The position numbers and the translations under genes were made by a program. A stretch of 64,000 bases of DNA from Perilla frutescens (lineage: Eukaryota; Streptophyta; Magnoliopsida; Lamiales; Lamiaceae), in assembly GCA_026008535.1 (NCBI GenBank), contig BRKX01000014.1:43406506-43470505 (forward strand), in the 5' to 3' direction. Below the pieces are notes generated by a model, which was not told the DNA's origin, did not search any database, and saw only the letters and a list, made by a program, of their open reading frames with translations. Shown here piece by piece: positions 47,817 to 59,777 of this stretch; position 1 is the first letter of the stretch, and each line of letters opens with the position of its first letter.

Positions 47817-49587
47817 ATTCAGACTTAAAAGGAAGCATGCTCTCAGTTAGACTCCATACATAAAAGAAGCGTATACATCAAATGATAGCCCTTCAGCCTT
47901 AGCACAGCCGTCCACCATCCCGCAGCTGATCCTGAAAATATTTGAAAATATTTTTGGGCATGAGTACTAATGCACTCAGTGGGTACCTTTGAGAAAAACC
48001 TTCACAATCATTTTATAAAACAGAATATCCAATCATATTTTAAGCATATCATGGAAAGCTTTCAAAACAGAAAATTTGTGAATTTCATGTATACAAAAAT
48101 CATTTTAATTCCATCATTGCGCGCGCACTCTCCCCTACAACGTTTACAGTGAGTCGGTTCGTGTACATAACCCGACTGCTTAAAGTTGGACACTGCCCTA
48201 TTTGCTTGGGGCTCGATATCGTGAACCATTATAGTTTCGTCAGCAAAAACAGTAGTAAGACTTACATGAGTCAGGAGAGCACATCAAATATAGCCATGAG
48301 TTGGATATTCATTACATTCATTTTATAAATATCAGGGCTTAATAACCTGAAATAAATTTTTATATAATAAAAACCCACCTGGAAATCAGATCTGGAATAG
48401 GTAGATCTAGCTTTTGATTCTGGTCTTAACTAGAAGTCTCCTTCTTCTGCGCCTACAAGATTATCCGGCAACTTAATTTCGATAAAAGACTATCATTAGG
48501 TCAAAATTTAACATTTCTTAGCTATGAAGTAAATAATATAATATCTACTATCTTAATACGCATCATCCGGGTCATCAAAATATTTTAACTCTTAAGGGAA
48601 CTTTACTCAGGGCATTTTTATAAAGAAAAATCCTTTTGGAAGTTTTGGCATACGGGGTGGTCAAACCCGTATTCTAAAATTAACTCGGTACAAATAAATT
48701 CATACCGCAAGATCCGTCCTTTGGAAAAATATGAAACTTTAAATAAAAATACTATATTTTGAGATGGAATAACGTTTGAGCTTAAAAACATGATAAAGCT
48801 ATCCATGAAGGATAGATCTGAAAAAGACTACAATTTAATATTCGGATACCCAAAATATACCCGAAATTAAAAAGTGACAACATGGAAAATGTATATAGAT
48901 ATACATAGAATATAAAATCCTAAAGATACTTTTTGATCCGGTGACCCGAAATTGTCACCGATTTGAGGGGTGATTGCGACTTTTGGCGGTGGTCACAATG
49001 GTTTTCCATGGTGATCATCCGGCGTGTCATCATTTCAATCACGTATTCGTGATCTACGTGTTGACACCTTCAAAATGACCATTTCAGAATTGAAATAGGA
49101 AACTAGAGTCATACCTTTTCTGAAAGTTGCTCGGTGTTTCGATTTTGAAAATGAATGAAAAATGAAACCTTAAGCTCCTATTTATAGAAGAAAAATAAAT
49201 AGGATAATAACAAATAAAAGAAAGAGGATAATGATGGAAGAGGATAATGGAAAAAGAATAGGATAATTACGAATATGATAATATTTCGAAAAAGAAATTG
49301 GATAATGACGTATGTGCCATTTTTATTTAAAGTTGTGCCCAGAGTTCATTTGAACTCGAAATTGAAAAATTCAAAGTTTGGTACGATCCTTGGAACGTTT
49401 TCTATTAACCCGAGAAAAATACCAGAACATATTTTTAAAGCAATTTTTGACCAAAATAAATTTTAACAGATTTCCCTGGCTGCGATATTCCTTTATTTGA
49501 GTCCTTTAAGGACCTAACTTCTTTCCTAGATTACCCTCAGGTAACATACGTTGAATAAAATCTTCTAAAATATCTCAGGGTATTACA
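47817..49587 (-). repeat. gypsy-type LTR fragment on the minus strand
   Basis: The minus strand starts TGTAATACCCTGAGAT at 49587, another TGTAATACCC-type LTR, with a TATA-like CTATAAATAGG at about 49170-49185. It is cut at 47817 where copia-5 sequence begins. ORFs here have no recognisable domain. Confidence 0.6.
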
Positions 49588-50230
49588 GAAACTAAGTAGA
49601 ATGAATTTGACTACACCTATGATATCAAAGAAACATTATTACACCAGAGTTAAATCGTTATTATTCATCAAAACTAACATCAAACAATTAACAGTGTCTA
49701 ATAGTTACTTAGTTCATTTGATTCGATAATATTTTTTATATCAATTTACTCAATTATTATATAATATACAAATATTATGTATATTTTAGCATGTCATATC
49801 GATAAAGAAGTAAGAAACTGATATATGAATGAATTATGATTTATAAATTGCATAAGAAAAAACACTTTGAAATTTGAATTTGAATGCAAATTATTATATA
49901 TTTAAACAAATAAACAGGATAATTTCACCAATAATATTTACATAATATGCACCTGGATATATATTGAAGCTGCACAATTTGCAATCAGGCCACAAATTTA
50001 CCAGTTTTGGGTGAATAAGGGTTTTAGGTCCCCTTCAAACTTCATGAGGGTGAATTTAAAATCCCCCAAAATTTCACGGTCCTCTTTTCCTAATTTGAAA
50101 TTGATCAAGATCGTGAAAAATTAAAATTTCCCAATAAACACCCTTGAATCGGGAGGCAAGACCAGCCATTATATATTTATATATATAATGTTTCCATGCC
50201 TGATAATTTCTGAAATTTCTTTACAATAGC
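49588..50230. other. AT-rich intergenic DNA, no gene seen
   Basis: No coding frame, repeat end or regulatory motif that I can support. Confidence 0.6.
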
Positions 50231-50800
50231 ATGAGTTCTACATATGTCCACTCCAAGACACAAGAAGAGTGGTTCTACGAGGATGTTTGGACCAAAAGAT
50301 TGGAAGCTAGAGCTATTGAACTTCTGCTACAATGGAAGGATTGGGGAGAATAGGTTGTTGGTCCGATCCAAAATAATGACGTTGTTGGGCGCACAGGCTA
50401 TACCATCAATGAAGAGTTCAATAGCTATGAAGATGCAGAATTCTACCGTTCTAAGGTGCAATTTATTAAGGATCGGTACCACATGTTTAAAGTGATCATA
50501 GACGACAAGCGTTAGAGGTGGGATCTGGAGACAAACATATTGCACTCATGTCACTGCATCTGGGATGGGTTAGCATGGGTAAGTCTTTGAGTTGTCTGAA
50601 ATTTAATCAAGTTTGATAGTTTTTTATCTTTAACCATGCCATCCCGCCTACCAAAGTTGTTCAACAAGCCTTTAGTTCGAGCATATGAGAAGACTGGTGA
50701 GCCACATTTCTCGGCACTGAAAGAATTGTTTCATTATGAACTTCAATCTCTGCTAAACCCGGGGTTTGATGATAGTGATCGGGACTCTGATTATTATTAA
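50231..50800 (+). pseudogene. Myb/SANT-like domain gene relic
   Basis: From the ATG at 50231 one frame reads EEWFYEDVWTKRLEARAIEL, stop at 50351, then YTINEEFNSYEDAEFYRSKV, QFIKDRYHMFKVIIDDKR, stop at 50513, then RWDLETNILHSC and WDGLAW. This order (KD/RY, WD, W) is typical of the plant Myb/SANT-like DNA-binding domain found in L10-interacting and Harbinger-associated proteins. A GTAAGT donor follows at 50579, and after about 55 bases an open piece (LPKLFNKPLVRAYEKTGE to DSDRDSDYY) ends at 50798-50800. Two in-frame stops make it a pseudogene. Whether the source was a host gene or a transposon accessory gene is not decided. Confidence 0.55.
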
Positions 50801-50980
50801 TGCAGCATTTTAACATTATATCTAATTCGAGATCAACTATCTAGTTATGTATGTATGTTTTAGTTCAATATCTTGTGATGTGTTTGGTGTGTGCTTTAAT
50901 TCAATAATGAAGGAGCATTTATATATTTTCCTTTTTATCATAATCGTTTTTATGTGTTTAAAAAAGAACACTCTTGTTCT

Positions 50981-51682
50981 GAGGAATATAATGGGCTTAT
51001 CAAATTTGGTAATATAATGTGAGTAATATATATATTAGTCTAAAAATCAAGAAGGAAATTGATAAATTATACAACAAAACGTGCTCAAAGACCATTAAAC
51101 AAATAAGACGGGTCCAAATGGGTGACTTCTAATTTAATGTGGATCTAAAAAGAATGATCCAAGAGCAGATTGCACCCGTTATCTAGTGAAATTTTTACAT
51201 CTAAAGGTTCACTTTTCTCTCCGGATTGCTTAAAATAGCTTTATGTACGATGAAGACTATTAAATCAAGTACAACCAACATTTTGTTAATAGTAATTAAA
51301 TTTTAATTTTAATTGCATGTGATTCTAATATGATTAGACTTCTAATAAATTATTAAACAAATAGTATGGATGTTAATTATAAACTTAAATATAAATTTAT
51401 GATAATCAAAATATTATCTTGAAAATAATTAATTACATATTGTGAGGAATATAATGGGCGTATCAAATTTGGTAATATAATGTGAGTAATATATTTTAGT
51501 CTAAAAATCAAGAAGGAAATTGAAAAATTATTCAACAAAACGTGCTAAAAGACCATTAAAAAAATAAGACGGGTCCAAATGAGTGACTTCTAATTTAATA
51601 CGGGTCCAAAAAGATTGATCCAAGAGCAGATTGCACCCGTTATCAAGTGAAATTTTTCCTTCTAAAGGTTGACTTTTCTCTC
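50981..51682 (+). repeat. Direct repeat, about 240 bp, two copies 463 bp apart
   Basis: Copies at about 50981-51222 and 51444-51682 share GAGGAATATAATGGGC, AAATCAAGAAGGAAATTGA, AACAAAACGTGCT and GAGCAGATTGCACCCGTTA in order, with scattered substitutions. No coding content. 51690-52120 has no supported gene. Confidence 0.85.
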
Positions 51683-52120
51683 TGAAAGTAAATATTTTTC
51701 CCTCCAAAGGTTTAATTTTCCCTCCAGAAACCTGAAAGTTATGTGTTGTGAACCCGTAAAATAGGACTCGTTGCGATGCATTCATGTCAATATTGACCCG
51801 ATAAAGGTTTAATAAGATTTATAACTTAAATCTTTAAAAAATAGATTTTTGGGTCTCTGAAACTGAAAGAAGAACCATCTCCGCCGCTCCTTGCATTGGC
51901 CCTTGCCCTGAAAGAAGGTACCTCGCCGTTTGTAGAAGAAGGAGAAAAACTATACGCAGTGTCTTCAGTGACGTTTAACGATAAACCTAACTTTTTCAAA
52001 ATTATCATAACGAGCGATTTCAACAATGACTCGTAAGTTATGACAAATATGAATTTATCGAATTTTAACCAACATGAATTTAAAATTAATGAATTTTAGT
52101 CAGATTTTCTGCAGTTGATG

Positions 52121-53437
52121 ATGCTGCATTTCTCAAGGGATTATGGGTCAACTCTCCCTCAATTGTTAATGATTAGAACACATGACAGAAGAATATGGAC
52201 TGTCAAATTCGAGAGATCTGCCGCCGGCGATTATGATGATTACTACTGGTTCATTGATGGGTGGAACCGAATCATAGGGTCAATGAATTTGTAAAAGAAT
52301 GAATTTTGCGTATTCACAAAATTTATAAATCAATGTTCTATATGGTCATTTATGGACACGATGGCTGCAATCGGGACATTTCACAGTAAGTGGGTGCGAA
52401 AGGTTAGCCTCATTACCTCATTGCATATGATAGTCTCCAAATTTGATGACTATTTTAAAAATTTTAGCAGACTTGCATATCTCTTAAACTAGCCCTGGAT
52501 TTGAATTTATTGATTATTTCTCATTGTTAGATCCACCTACATCCTTCTGGGGTATATACATAGATAGTTTTATCTCACAGATGATAAGAAATGTAATCAC
52601 CATTCAATTGATTTTTTGCTCCTATAACAAGAAACCTAATCAACTATTTACCATATTTGCTCTGTTTTATAGTATCTACCTAGGTCCTTTGAGAGGGAAC
52701 ACGGAGAATTTGAAAGGCTTGTTTCAATAATCTTGCAAACTAGTGATGGAGAAAGTTGGGATGTGAAGCTTAATAAACAACAATTTGGTGGTGATCTATT
52801 CCTAACGGATGGTTGAACGAAATTTATACATGATACTGAGATTATCCACGAAGAGTTTCTGATATTTCATTTTCTTCCAGAGTCAACAACTTTCCTTGTC
52901 TTTATTTACGATGCAGATAGGGTCTCGATAGACACTTCACATTGGGAGTATGGCGATCATCATCATACGTGTTAGTGTCATTGTTTTTCACTATTAATTA
53001 AGTAGCCTAAGAAACATGCAATTCTTTCAGGAGGTGTTATCAATGTATTTGAGCTCTAGAGTTTTCTTTGTAGATGAACATGGTACTGTTCAGGGGATGA
53101 CGGCCCATTTGAAGTTCGTGCTGAAATTAAATGACTTTAACTGCAGTAGGAAATGTGTTGTGAGTCTGAATGGAACTGACATTACATTTGTACAATTCAA
53201 TTCAGTTATACGATTTTTTCATCTGAAATTTTATTTAAATGTCCACAAGACATGCCAAAGAGGTTGGCTACCGTCATTGGCATCCAAACGGGTGAATGCA
53301 GCTTTCAACTAGAGAATGAGCAAGGGCGTCTGTGGATGGTATATATAAGAGCTCAGAGAAATAATCAGCCTTATGTGAGGTACTCTATTGTGGATGGATG
53401 GATGGGGTTTATGCTTGAAAACAACTTTGTCGTGTGA
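52121..53437 (+). pseudogene. REM-type gene relic with three B3 domains
   Basis: B3 domains bind DNA in plant REM/ARF/ABI3-type regulators. Domain 1 (52121-52291): SRDYGSTLPQLLMIRTHDRR, IWTVKFER, WFIDGWNRIIG, then TAA at 52292. Domain 2 follows an AG acceptor at 52671-52672: LPRSFEREHGEF, GESWDVKLNKQQFGGDLFLT, then TGA at 52814 exactly where the conserved GW tryptophan belongs, then EEFLIFHFLPESTTFLVFIY; stop 52973. Domain 3 (53252-53437): MPKRLATVIGIQTGE, GRLWMVYIRAQ, IVDGWMGFMLENNF. Several B3 domains in one gene fit the REM subgroup. The stops, if not assembly errors, make it a pseudogene. Confidence 0.68.
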
Positions 53438-54123
53438 GATATTTTGTTGTTTCAATGCATCTCTTTTAATGTTGTAAAAGTTTTGAAGATGGATGACGGT
53501 GAAGGAATGCAACTCCTTGCTAGAGCAGGGAGGGGAGGAGTACTTTAAACATTATTTATTTGCTGATTTTTTGTGTAAATATATGGGTATGCTAAGATGA
53601 AATGCAAACTTTTTATTTTTGTTGTTAATTATGATTTGTTGATTATTAAATGATATGATCTTGAATGAAGAATCAATTTAATGCTAATTTATGAATCAGA
53701 ATGTGAATATGCATGTGGATCTGAATAGTAGCAAAGAGTGCAATGTTTCATTATTTGTAGTTTATAGGCCTCAACAATATATTTAGGCCTTGAACAGTTA
53801 AACACGAGTGGATACTTAAAGACTCAATATATAACCGCCAAATGGGTGTAAATAAATTAACATTTCCATTTATACAAAATGGGTTCAAATTTAATCAATC
53901 TGCATCATAACGAGTTCAAAAATAAGGAAAATACATCATAACGGGTTCCAAATAAAATGATATACAAGAGAAACGACTCAATAATTATCGGGAAAGTTGG
54001 ATTGCATAAAGCTAAAAATACCATTAAATAGTAGCAGAGAGTGCACTGTTTCATTGTTTGCAGTTTACAGGCCTCAACAAAATATTTTTGTTCAAAATAA
54101 GGCTACCAGGAGCATGGAGTTTT
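53438..54123 (+). other. Region after the B3 relic with a 57-bp direct repeat
   Basis: AATAGTAGCAAAGAGTGCAA (53724) and AATAGTAGCAGAGAGTGCAC (54027) head two copies of a segment of about 57 bp, 303 bases apart. Both can encode LNSS(K/R)EC(N/T)VSLF(V/A)VYRPQQ. They may be duplicated exon remains of the B3 gene; this is inference. The second copy is cut by the copia-4 LTR at 54124. Confidence 0.5.
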
Positions 54124-54282
54124 TGTTGGAGTATGGACCTTGGAAGGAAGTGAATCCTACCACGAGTTCGGCCCGACCCGAATTATGTTTTAGGCTTCCG
54201 TACAAGTATATTTGTTTTTGGTCCAACGCGGTTTCCTAGGGTTACTAGGATTAGAGCTCGATTGTTTGCATCTTTATATAGC

Positions 54283-55864
54283 TGTTTGGGTTTTTTCGAA
54301 TTATGCCTCACAGGATCTAATCGGATAATCTATAATTCTACATGCATGCAAATCATGATTTTATGTGTGATGATATAAAATAAACATGTTGAATATACTA
54401 TGCAATTTCATCGAATTAAACGCAGCGGAATAAATTAATTCGAATGAATCTACTTACACAGATTGTAGGGTTGACGACGAGATTGCAGGTCTAATCTCAT
54501 TATTGCAGTAGAACTATCGAACTTGGCCTTCTTCCCACATTATTCGATGCCTCTTGGAACTTGTAGGGAGGCGTGTATTATGTCCCCTAACCCTTATGGG
54601 TTTGGGCCTCTCTACTTATTCTATTCCCATACTCCATTAAGGTATTATTTGGGCTACAGTAGGGATCTAGAAGAATATTAAATTGGCCCATTAATTTATT
54701 TAATATCCAATATCCAATACCTAGGATATAATTAAATAAATTAAGTGTTTTTTTATTCCACCAAAGAAATAACACTGACCTACCAATTTAATACATTTTA
54801 CTTAATGCATTCTTCTTTAGTCCAACAATTCCTCATGTTTAAGATATAATGTCCATTAATTAATTATGTAAGCTATAATAAATTAATCCTTCCATTCCTA
54901 TAGTAGTACCACACAAGCTTTACCATGTAGGGAATAAATTCCACCTACAGGGTTTCACATGTACTTGTGTTTACTCAAGGGAACATCATTAACCTGGCGC
55001 ACCAGGACATGGTGACCAAACACAGTGCACGACCCATCATATGTGAATATGTTACTGTCCAAAATATCAATATTTTTGACTCTATCAAGAATCTCACCCA
55101 TTGATAAATCAAAGTAATAATCATAACACACATATGTCCGTCACTGTGCAAGGCTTAAGAACCCGAACTCTGTGGATCTTTATTCTCTTCCTTTAGGATC
55201 AGACTAGAGAATAGTATCCTGTCGTGATCCTCCTCAATACACGCATCAGTGCATCAAAATAATTAGTTAGTCGAGATAAACTCAAGGGGACATCATTAAC
55301 CTGGCGCACCAGGACATGGTGACCAAACACAGTGCACGACCCATCATATGTGAATATGTTACTGTCCAAAATATCAATATTTTTGACTCTATCAAGAATC
55401 TCACCCATTGATAAATCAAAGTAATAATCATAACACACATATGTCCGTCACTGTGCAAGGCTTAAGAACCCGAACTCTGTGGATCTTTATTCTCTTCCTT
55501 TAGGATCAGACTAGAGAATAGTATCCTGTCGTGATCCTCCTCAATACACGCATCAGTGTATCAAAATAATTAGTTAGTCGAGATAAACTAACTATCAGAT
55601 TATTCTACAGTCTACAATGGTTAGTTCAGGACCATCTAAACTGCGAGCCTTTTAATATTTTGCAAGGAACCCAATGATACGATCTTCACTGTGTGTTTAC
55701 CCACACCATATCATCTACAATGCAAGTATAAGGAAACATGCATATATAAACATATAACACAGTAAATAGATGCACAAACATTGACTGGAATAATAATCAA
55801 TCTATATCATCAAAACCATTGTTAATAGTATAAAAAGACAAGCTTTCAGTATACAATTCTAACA
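54283..55864 (-). repeat. copia-3 downstream (3') LTR with a 307-bp tandem duplication
   Basis: 1,582 bp. A 307-bp unit is duplicated in tandem (54974-55280 and 55281-55587, both starting CTCAAGG). Compared with the other LTR, a segment equal to 62221-62380 (about 160 bp) is missing near 54570. Both changes are absent from the partner LTR. Confidence 0.92.
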
Positions 55865-55941
55865 ATCTCCCACTTATACTTAAAGCATGTATTTTAAGTA
55901 TAGAATAAAAATTGGCAAAACTCTCAAACTATATACAAATC

Positions 55942-58900
55942 TCAAAACGCAATCCCCGATCTGCATCTCACTTCCATTTTCTCCACGTGACCATCAAAGG
56001 TCTTATCCGGCAGGCTCTTCATGAATGGATCAGCCAGGCTGTCCTTCGGTGCAATCTTAACCACTGCAACATCTCTTCTCTTAATGATTTCTCGTATAAG
56101 ATGGTACTTTCTCTCTATGTGTTTACTTGCTTTATGGGCTCTGGGTTCCTTCAAATTTTCCACTGTACCGGAGTTATCAAAGTATATCGTGATACTCCTA
56201 GGAAAATCAAGAACTACGCTCAAGTCCAACAAGAAGCTCCAGAGCCAGACGACTTCCTTTGTAGCCTTAGAGACAACTACATATTCAACTTTCATGGTGG
56301 ATTCAGCAATGCATTTCTGCTTGATGCTCCTCCATGCAATGGCTCCGCCTCCCAAGGTAAACACATAGCCCGAGGTAGATTTACTCTGATCTTTATCGGT
56401 TTGAAAATCTGAGTCCGTGTAACCCAAAGAAATGAGACTATCGCTGCAGTATACCAGCATATAATCTCTAGTTCTTTTCAGGTATTTGAGAATATTCTTA
56501 ACTGTAGTCCAGTGTCCTTTTTCAGTGTTAGACTGATCTTTGCTTATCATGCCAACCGCATAGCATATATCAGGCCTAGTGCATAACATAACATGCATGA
56601 GGCTCCCCACAGTCAAAGCATATGGAACCCCTTTCATCTCATCTATCTCAGCCTGTGTCTTAGACACATCTCCTTGGATAGATGTATTCCATGCCTGAAA
56701 GGTCGTTGATATAGGTCATCTGGGATATGCATAACATCCCTTTCTGGCGATCTTGAATGATCTTGATGCCAAGGACGTGTCCAACTTCTCCCAAATCCTT
56801 CATATCGAACTACTTAGACAGCCACACCCTTATGTTCGATAATACCTTCTTATTATTTCCAATAAGTAAGATATCATCAACATATAGTACTAGGAATGCC
56901 ACCATATTTTCGTCACTCTTCTTGTATACACAACTCTCATTCAGGTTTTGGATGAATCCATATGACTGGATGACCTCGTCGAACTGGATATTTCAAGACC
57001 GTGATGCTTGCTTAAGTCCATAAATGGATCTCTTAAGCTTGCAGACTAAGTGCTCTTGGCCCTTAGTAATGAATCCTTTTGGTTGTTTCATATAGATATT
57101 TTCTTCAAGACTTCCATTTATGAAAGTTGTCTTGATATCCATCTGCCAAATCTCATAATCAAGATGAGTGAAAATAGACAGGAGAATCCAGATCGACTTA
57201 AGCATGGCAACCGGTGAAAAGGTTTCCTCATAATCGGTCCCTTCTTTATGAGTATAGTCTTTTGCCACCAATCTAGCTTTAAAGGTTTCAACCTTCCCAT
57301 CAGATCCTCTCTTACGTTTGTAGACCCACTTGCATCCAATGGGTTTTACCCCATCAGGTAGTTCTACAAGTTCCTAGACTTGATTGTGATCCATAGATCC
57401 AATCTCAGATTGCATTGCAATTTTCCAAGAATCTGCATCTTTATCTCGTACCGCCTTGTCATAGGTCTTGGGATCCAATTCATTCAGTCCTTCAGCGAAA
57501 TCTGAAGATTCTCCCAAACTAATGAATCTATCAAGTTGTCGAATAACCCTTCCACTACGACGAGGCATTTCTCATACTTCCGTGACACATTGTGCAGTTA
57601 TTGGTGGTTCCTCTACTTGTACAGGTGGTGTAACATCTACGTTCCCACCTCAAAGTTTCTCAAGAACAATCTCACTTCGAGGCTTGTGATTTATTACATA
57701 GTCTTCTTCTAAGAATCGGGCATTAGTGCTGACAATGACCTTCTGATCCTTAGGACTATAAAATAAACCACATCTTATTCCTTTTGGATACCCAATAAAC
57801 AGCCTTACCTCAGAATGTAGCGCTAGTTTGTCAGTTTTTTTATCTAGCATGTATGCTGAACTGCCCCATACCCGAACATAACCTAGACTGGGTTTTTGAC
57901 CAGTCCATAGTTCTAGGGGCATGTGTGGAACTGACTTTGAAGGGACCATGTTCAAAATATAGGCTGCAGTTTCTAGGGCATATCCCTAAAATGAAATAGG
58001 CAATTCGGAATAGCTCATCATCGATCTAACCATCTCCAATAAAGTTCTATTCCTCCTTTCCGCTACGCCGTTCTGTTGTAGAGTGCCAGGTGTAGCCAAC
58101 TGGGATGTAATCCCATGCTCTGATAAGTAATCTCTAAATTCAGTCGAGAGGTACTCACCACCACAGTCAGAACATAGTGTCTTGATACTTTTGCCTGTTT
58201 ATTTCTCCGCTTCTGCCTTAAATGTCTTGAAGAACTCAAAACACTCAGACTTGTAATGCAACAGGTAAATGTATCCATATCTTGAGTAATCATCAATGAA
58301 CGTTATGAAGTACTTGTACCCTCCTCGAGCCTGAACTGACATAGGGATAAGTCAGAGTGAATAAAATCTAACACCTCTTTGGATCGATTTCATTTAGAAG
58401 GAAAGGGCCGCTTGGTCATCTTACCTTCCAAACAAGATTCACACAAAGGAAACATTTCTAAGACCAATGATGACAATGGTCCATCGTTTATAAGTCTTTG
58501 AATCCTCTTAAGATTAATATGACCAAGTCTTAAATGCCAAAGATAGGTTTGATTCAATTCAGAAGGTTCCTTTCTCTTATTAGGGTTTGTGATCGATGTA
58601 TTCAATAATTGCGTTTGTGTAGTGTTTTGCATAGGGTTAAGTATATAAAGATGTCCATCCAATGTGCCAGAACAGATAAAACATTTTCCACTTGTGATAA
58701 CAACTTTGCTATCAAAAGAAATAAAATATCCATTCAAAAATAATTTGGAAACCGAAATCAAGTTTCGCCTAAAATCAGGCACATAAACACAATCCTTTAA
58801 AACTAAAACTCTATCACTACTAAAAGGTAAAGACACATCTCCCACTGCAACAGCTGCCACTTTCATAGCATTACCCATGTAGACAGTAACATGTTTCAAC

Positions 58901-59777
58901 AAATAAAGAGTGAGACGTACCCTTCTTCTTTCTCTTGTTAGGACACGCAGATTTTCAGTGTCCTTGCTGACCGCACTTGAAGCACTTTGACTTCGATTTG
59001 AAGTACTCAGAATGTACCTTGGCTTTGCCCTTCTTGTCCTTAGGGTCTTTAGGCGCCTCCTTTGCAGCTCTCTTAGGTGCGTATCTCTTTTTCTTCTTAA
59101 CACCAGAAGAAGACGCCCTAGCTAGATGCGCCTCCGAGCTTCCCTTTTGGAGATGCTCGGCTGCCTGAAGATCCATGAGCAGTTCTGATAAAGTTACATC
59201 CTTCTTTATCATATTGAAGTTCAGCCTGAACTACTCAAATCTCAGAGATAGACTATGAAGCACAATGTCGATTTAGGACTCGTCGTCCAACTCGCCACAT
59301 AGGGTCTCAATCTCCGATATGAAGCCCATCATCAGAAAAACGTGATCTCATACTGGTGTAGAATCTGACATCTTACTGCTCATCAGATTTCTCAGCCAAA
59401 TATCTAGCCGAGCGATTCTGGTATCCGAAGAGGTCCTTAAGGTTGAACATTATATCATAAGCGGTTTTCATAGACTGATGTTAATGTTGCAACACATTTG
59501 ACATAGAGACAAGTATGTAGCAACGTGTCATCTCATCAGCTCTAACCCACTTACTATAAGCAGCCTTTTGCTCTTTACTAGAATTCTCATCTGGCTTAGG
59601 TGGACATTTCTCATCAAGTACAAATTTGAAATTCTCAGCAGTTAGGACAATGTTCAGATTTCTTATCCAATCTTTATAGTTTTTACCAATTAGTTTGCTT
59701 TCTTTGAGAATTGAGGATATGTTTAAGAGTGCCATGACGATATAGAATAACTGAAAATAAACATGCAGTACAGTCAC
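55942..59777 (-). pseudogene. copia-3 gag-pol (many frameshifts and stops)
   Basis: Gag starts near 59777 (MALLNISSILKESKLIGKNY); its middle is broken between 59481 and 59212. The knuckle starts CFKCGQQGH and is followed by a stop at 58955. Next to it a deletion joins the ETC codons to the MGNAM segment, removing the protease VVDTGATNHVC motif. GAG-pre-integrase is well kept at about 58390-58600 (YLWHLRLGH, CESC). Integrase core pieces are at 58296-58063 and 57955-57650, RT pieces at 57568-56993 and about 56960-56750, and RNase H at 56667-55942 (GYTDSDF, MKVEYV, IYFDNSG, where C of the usual YCDNSG is F). Pieces fall in different frames. This copy is more decayed than copia-2. Confidence 0.9.
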
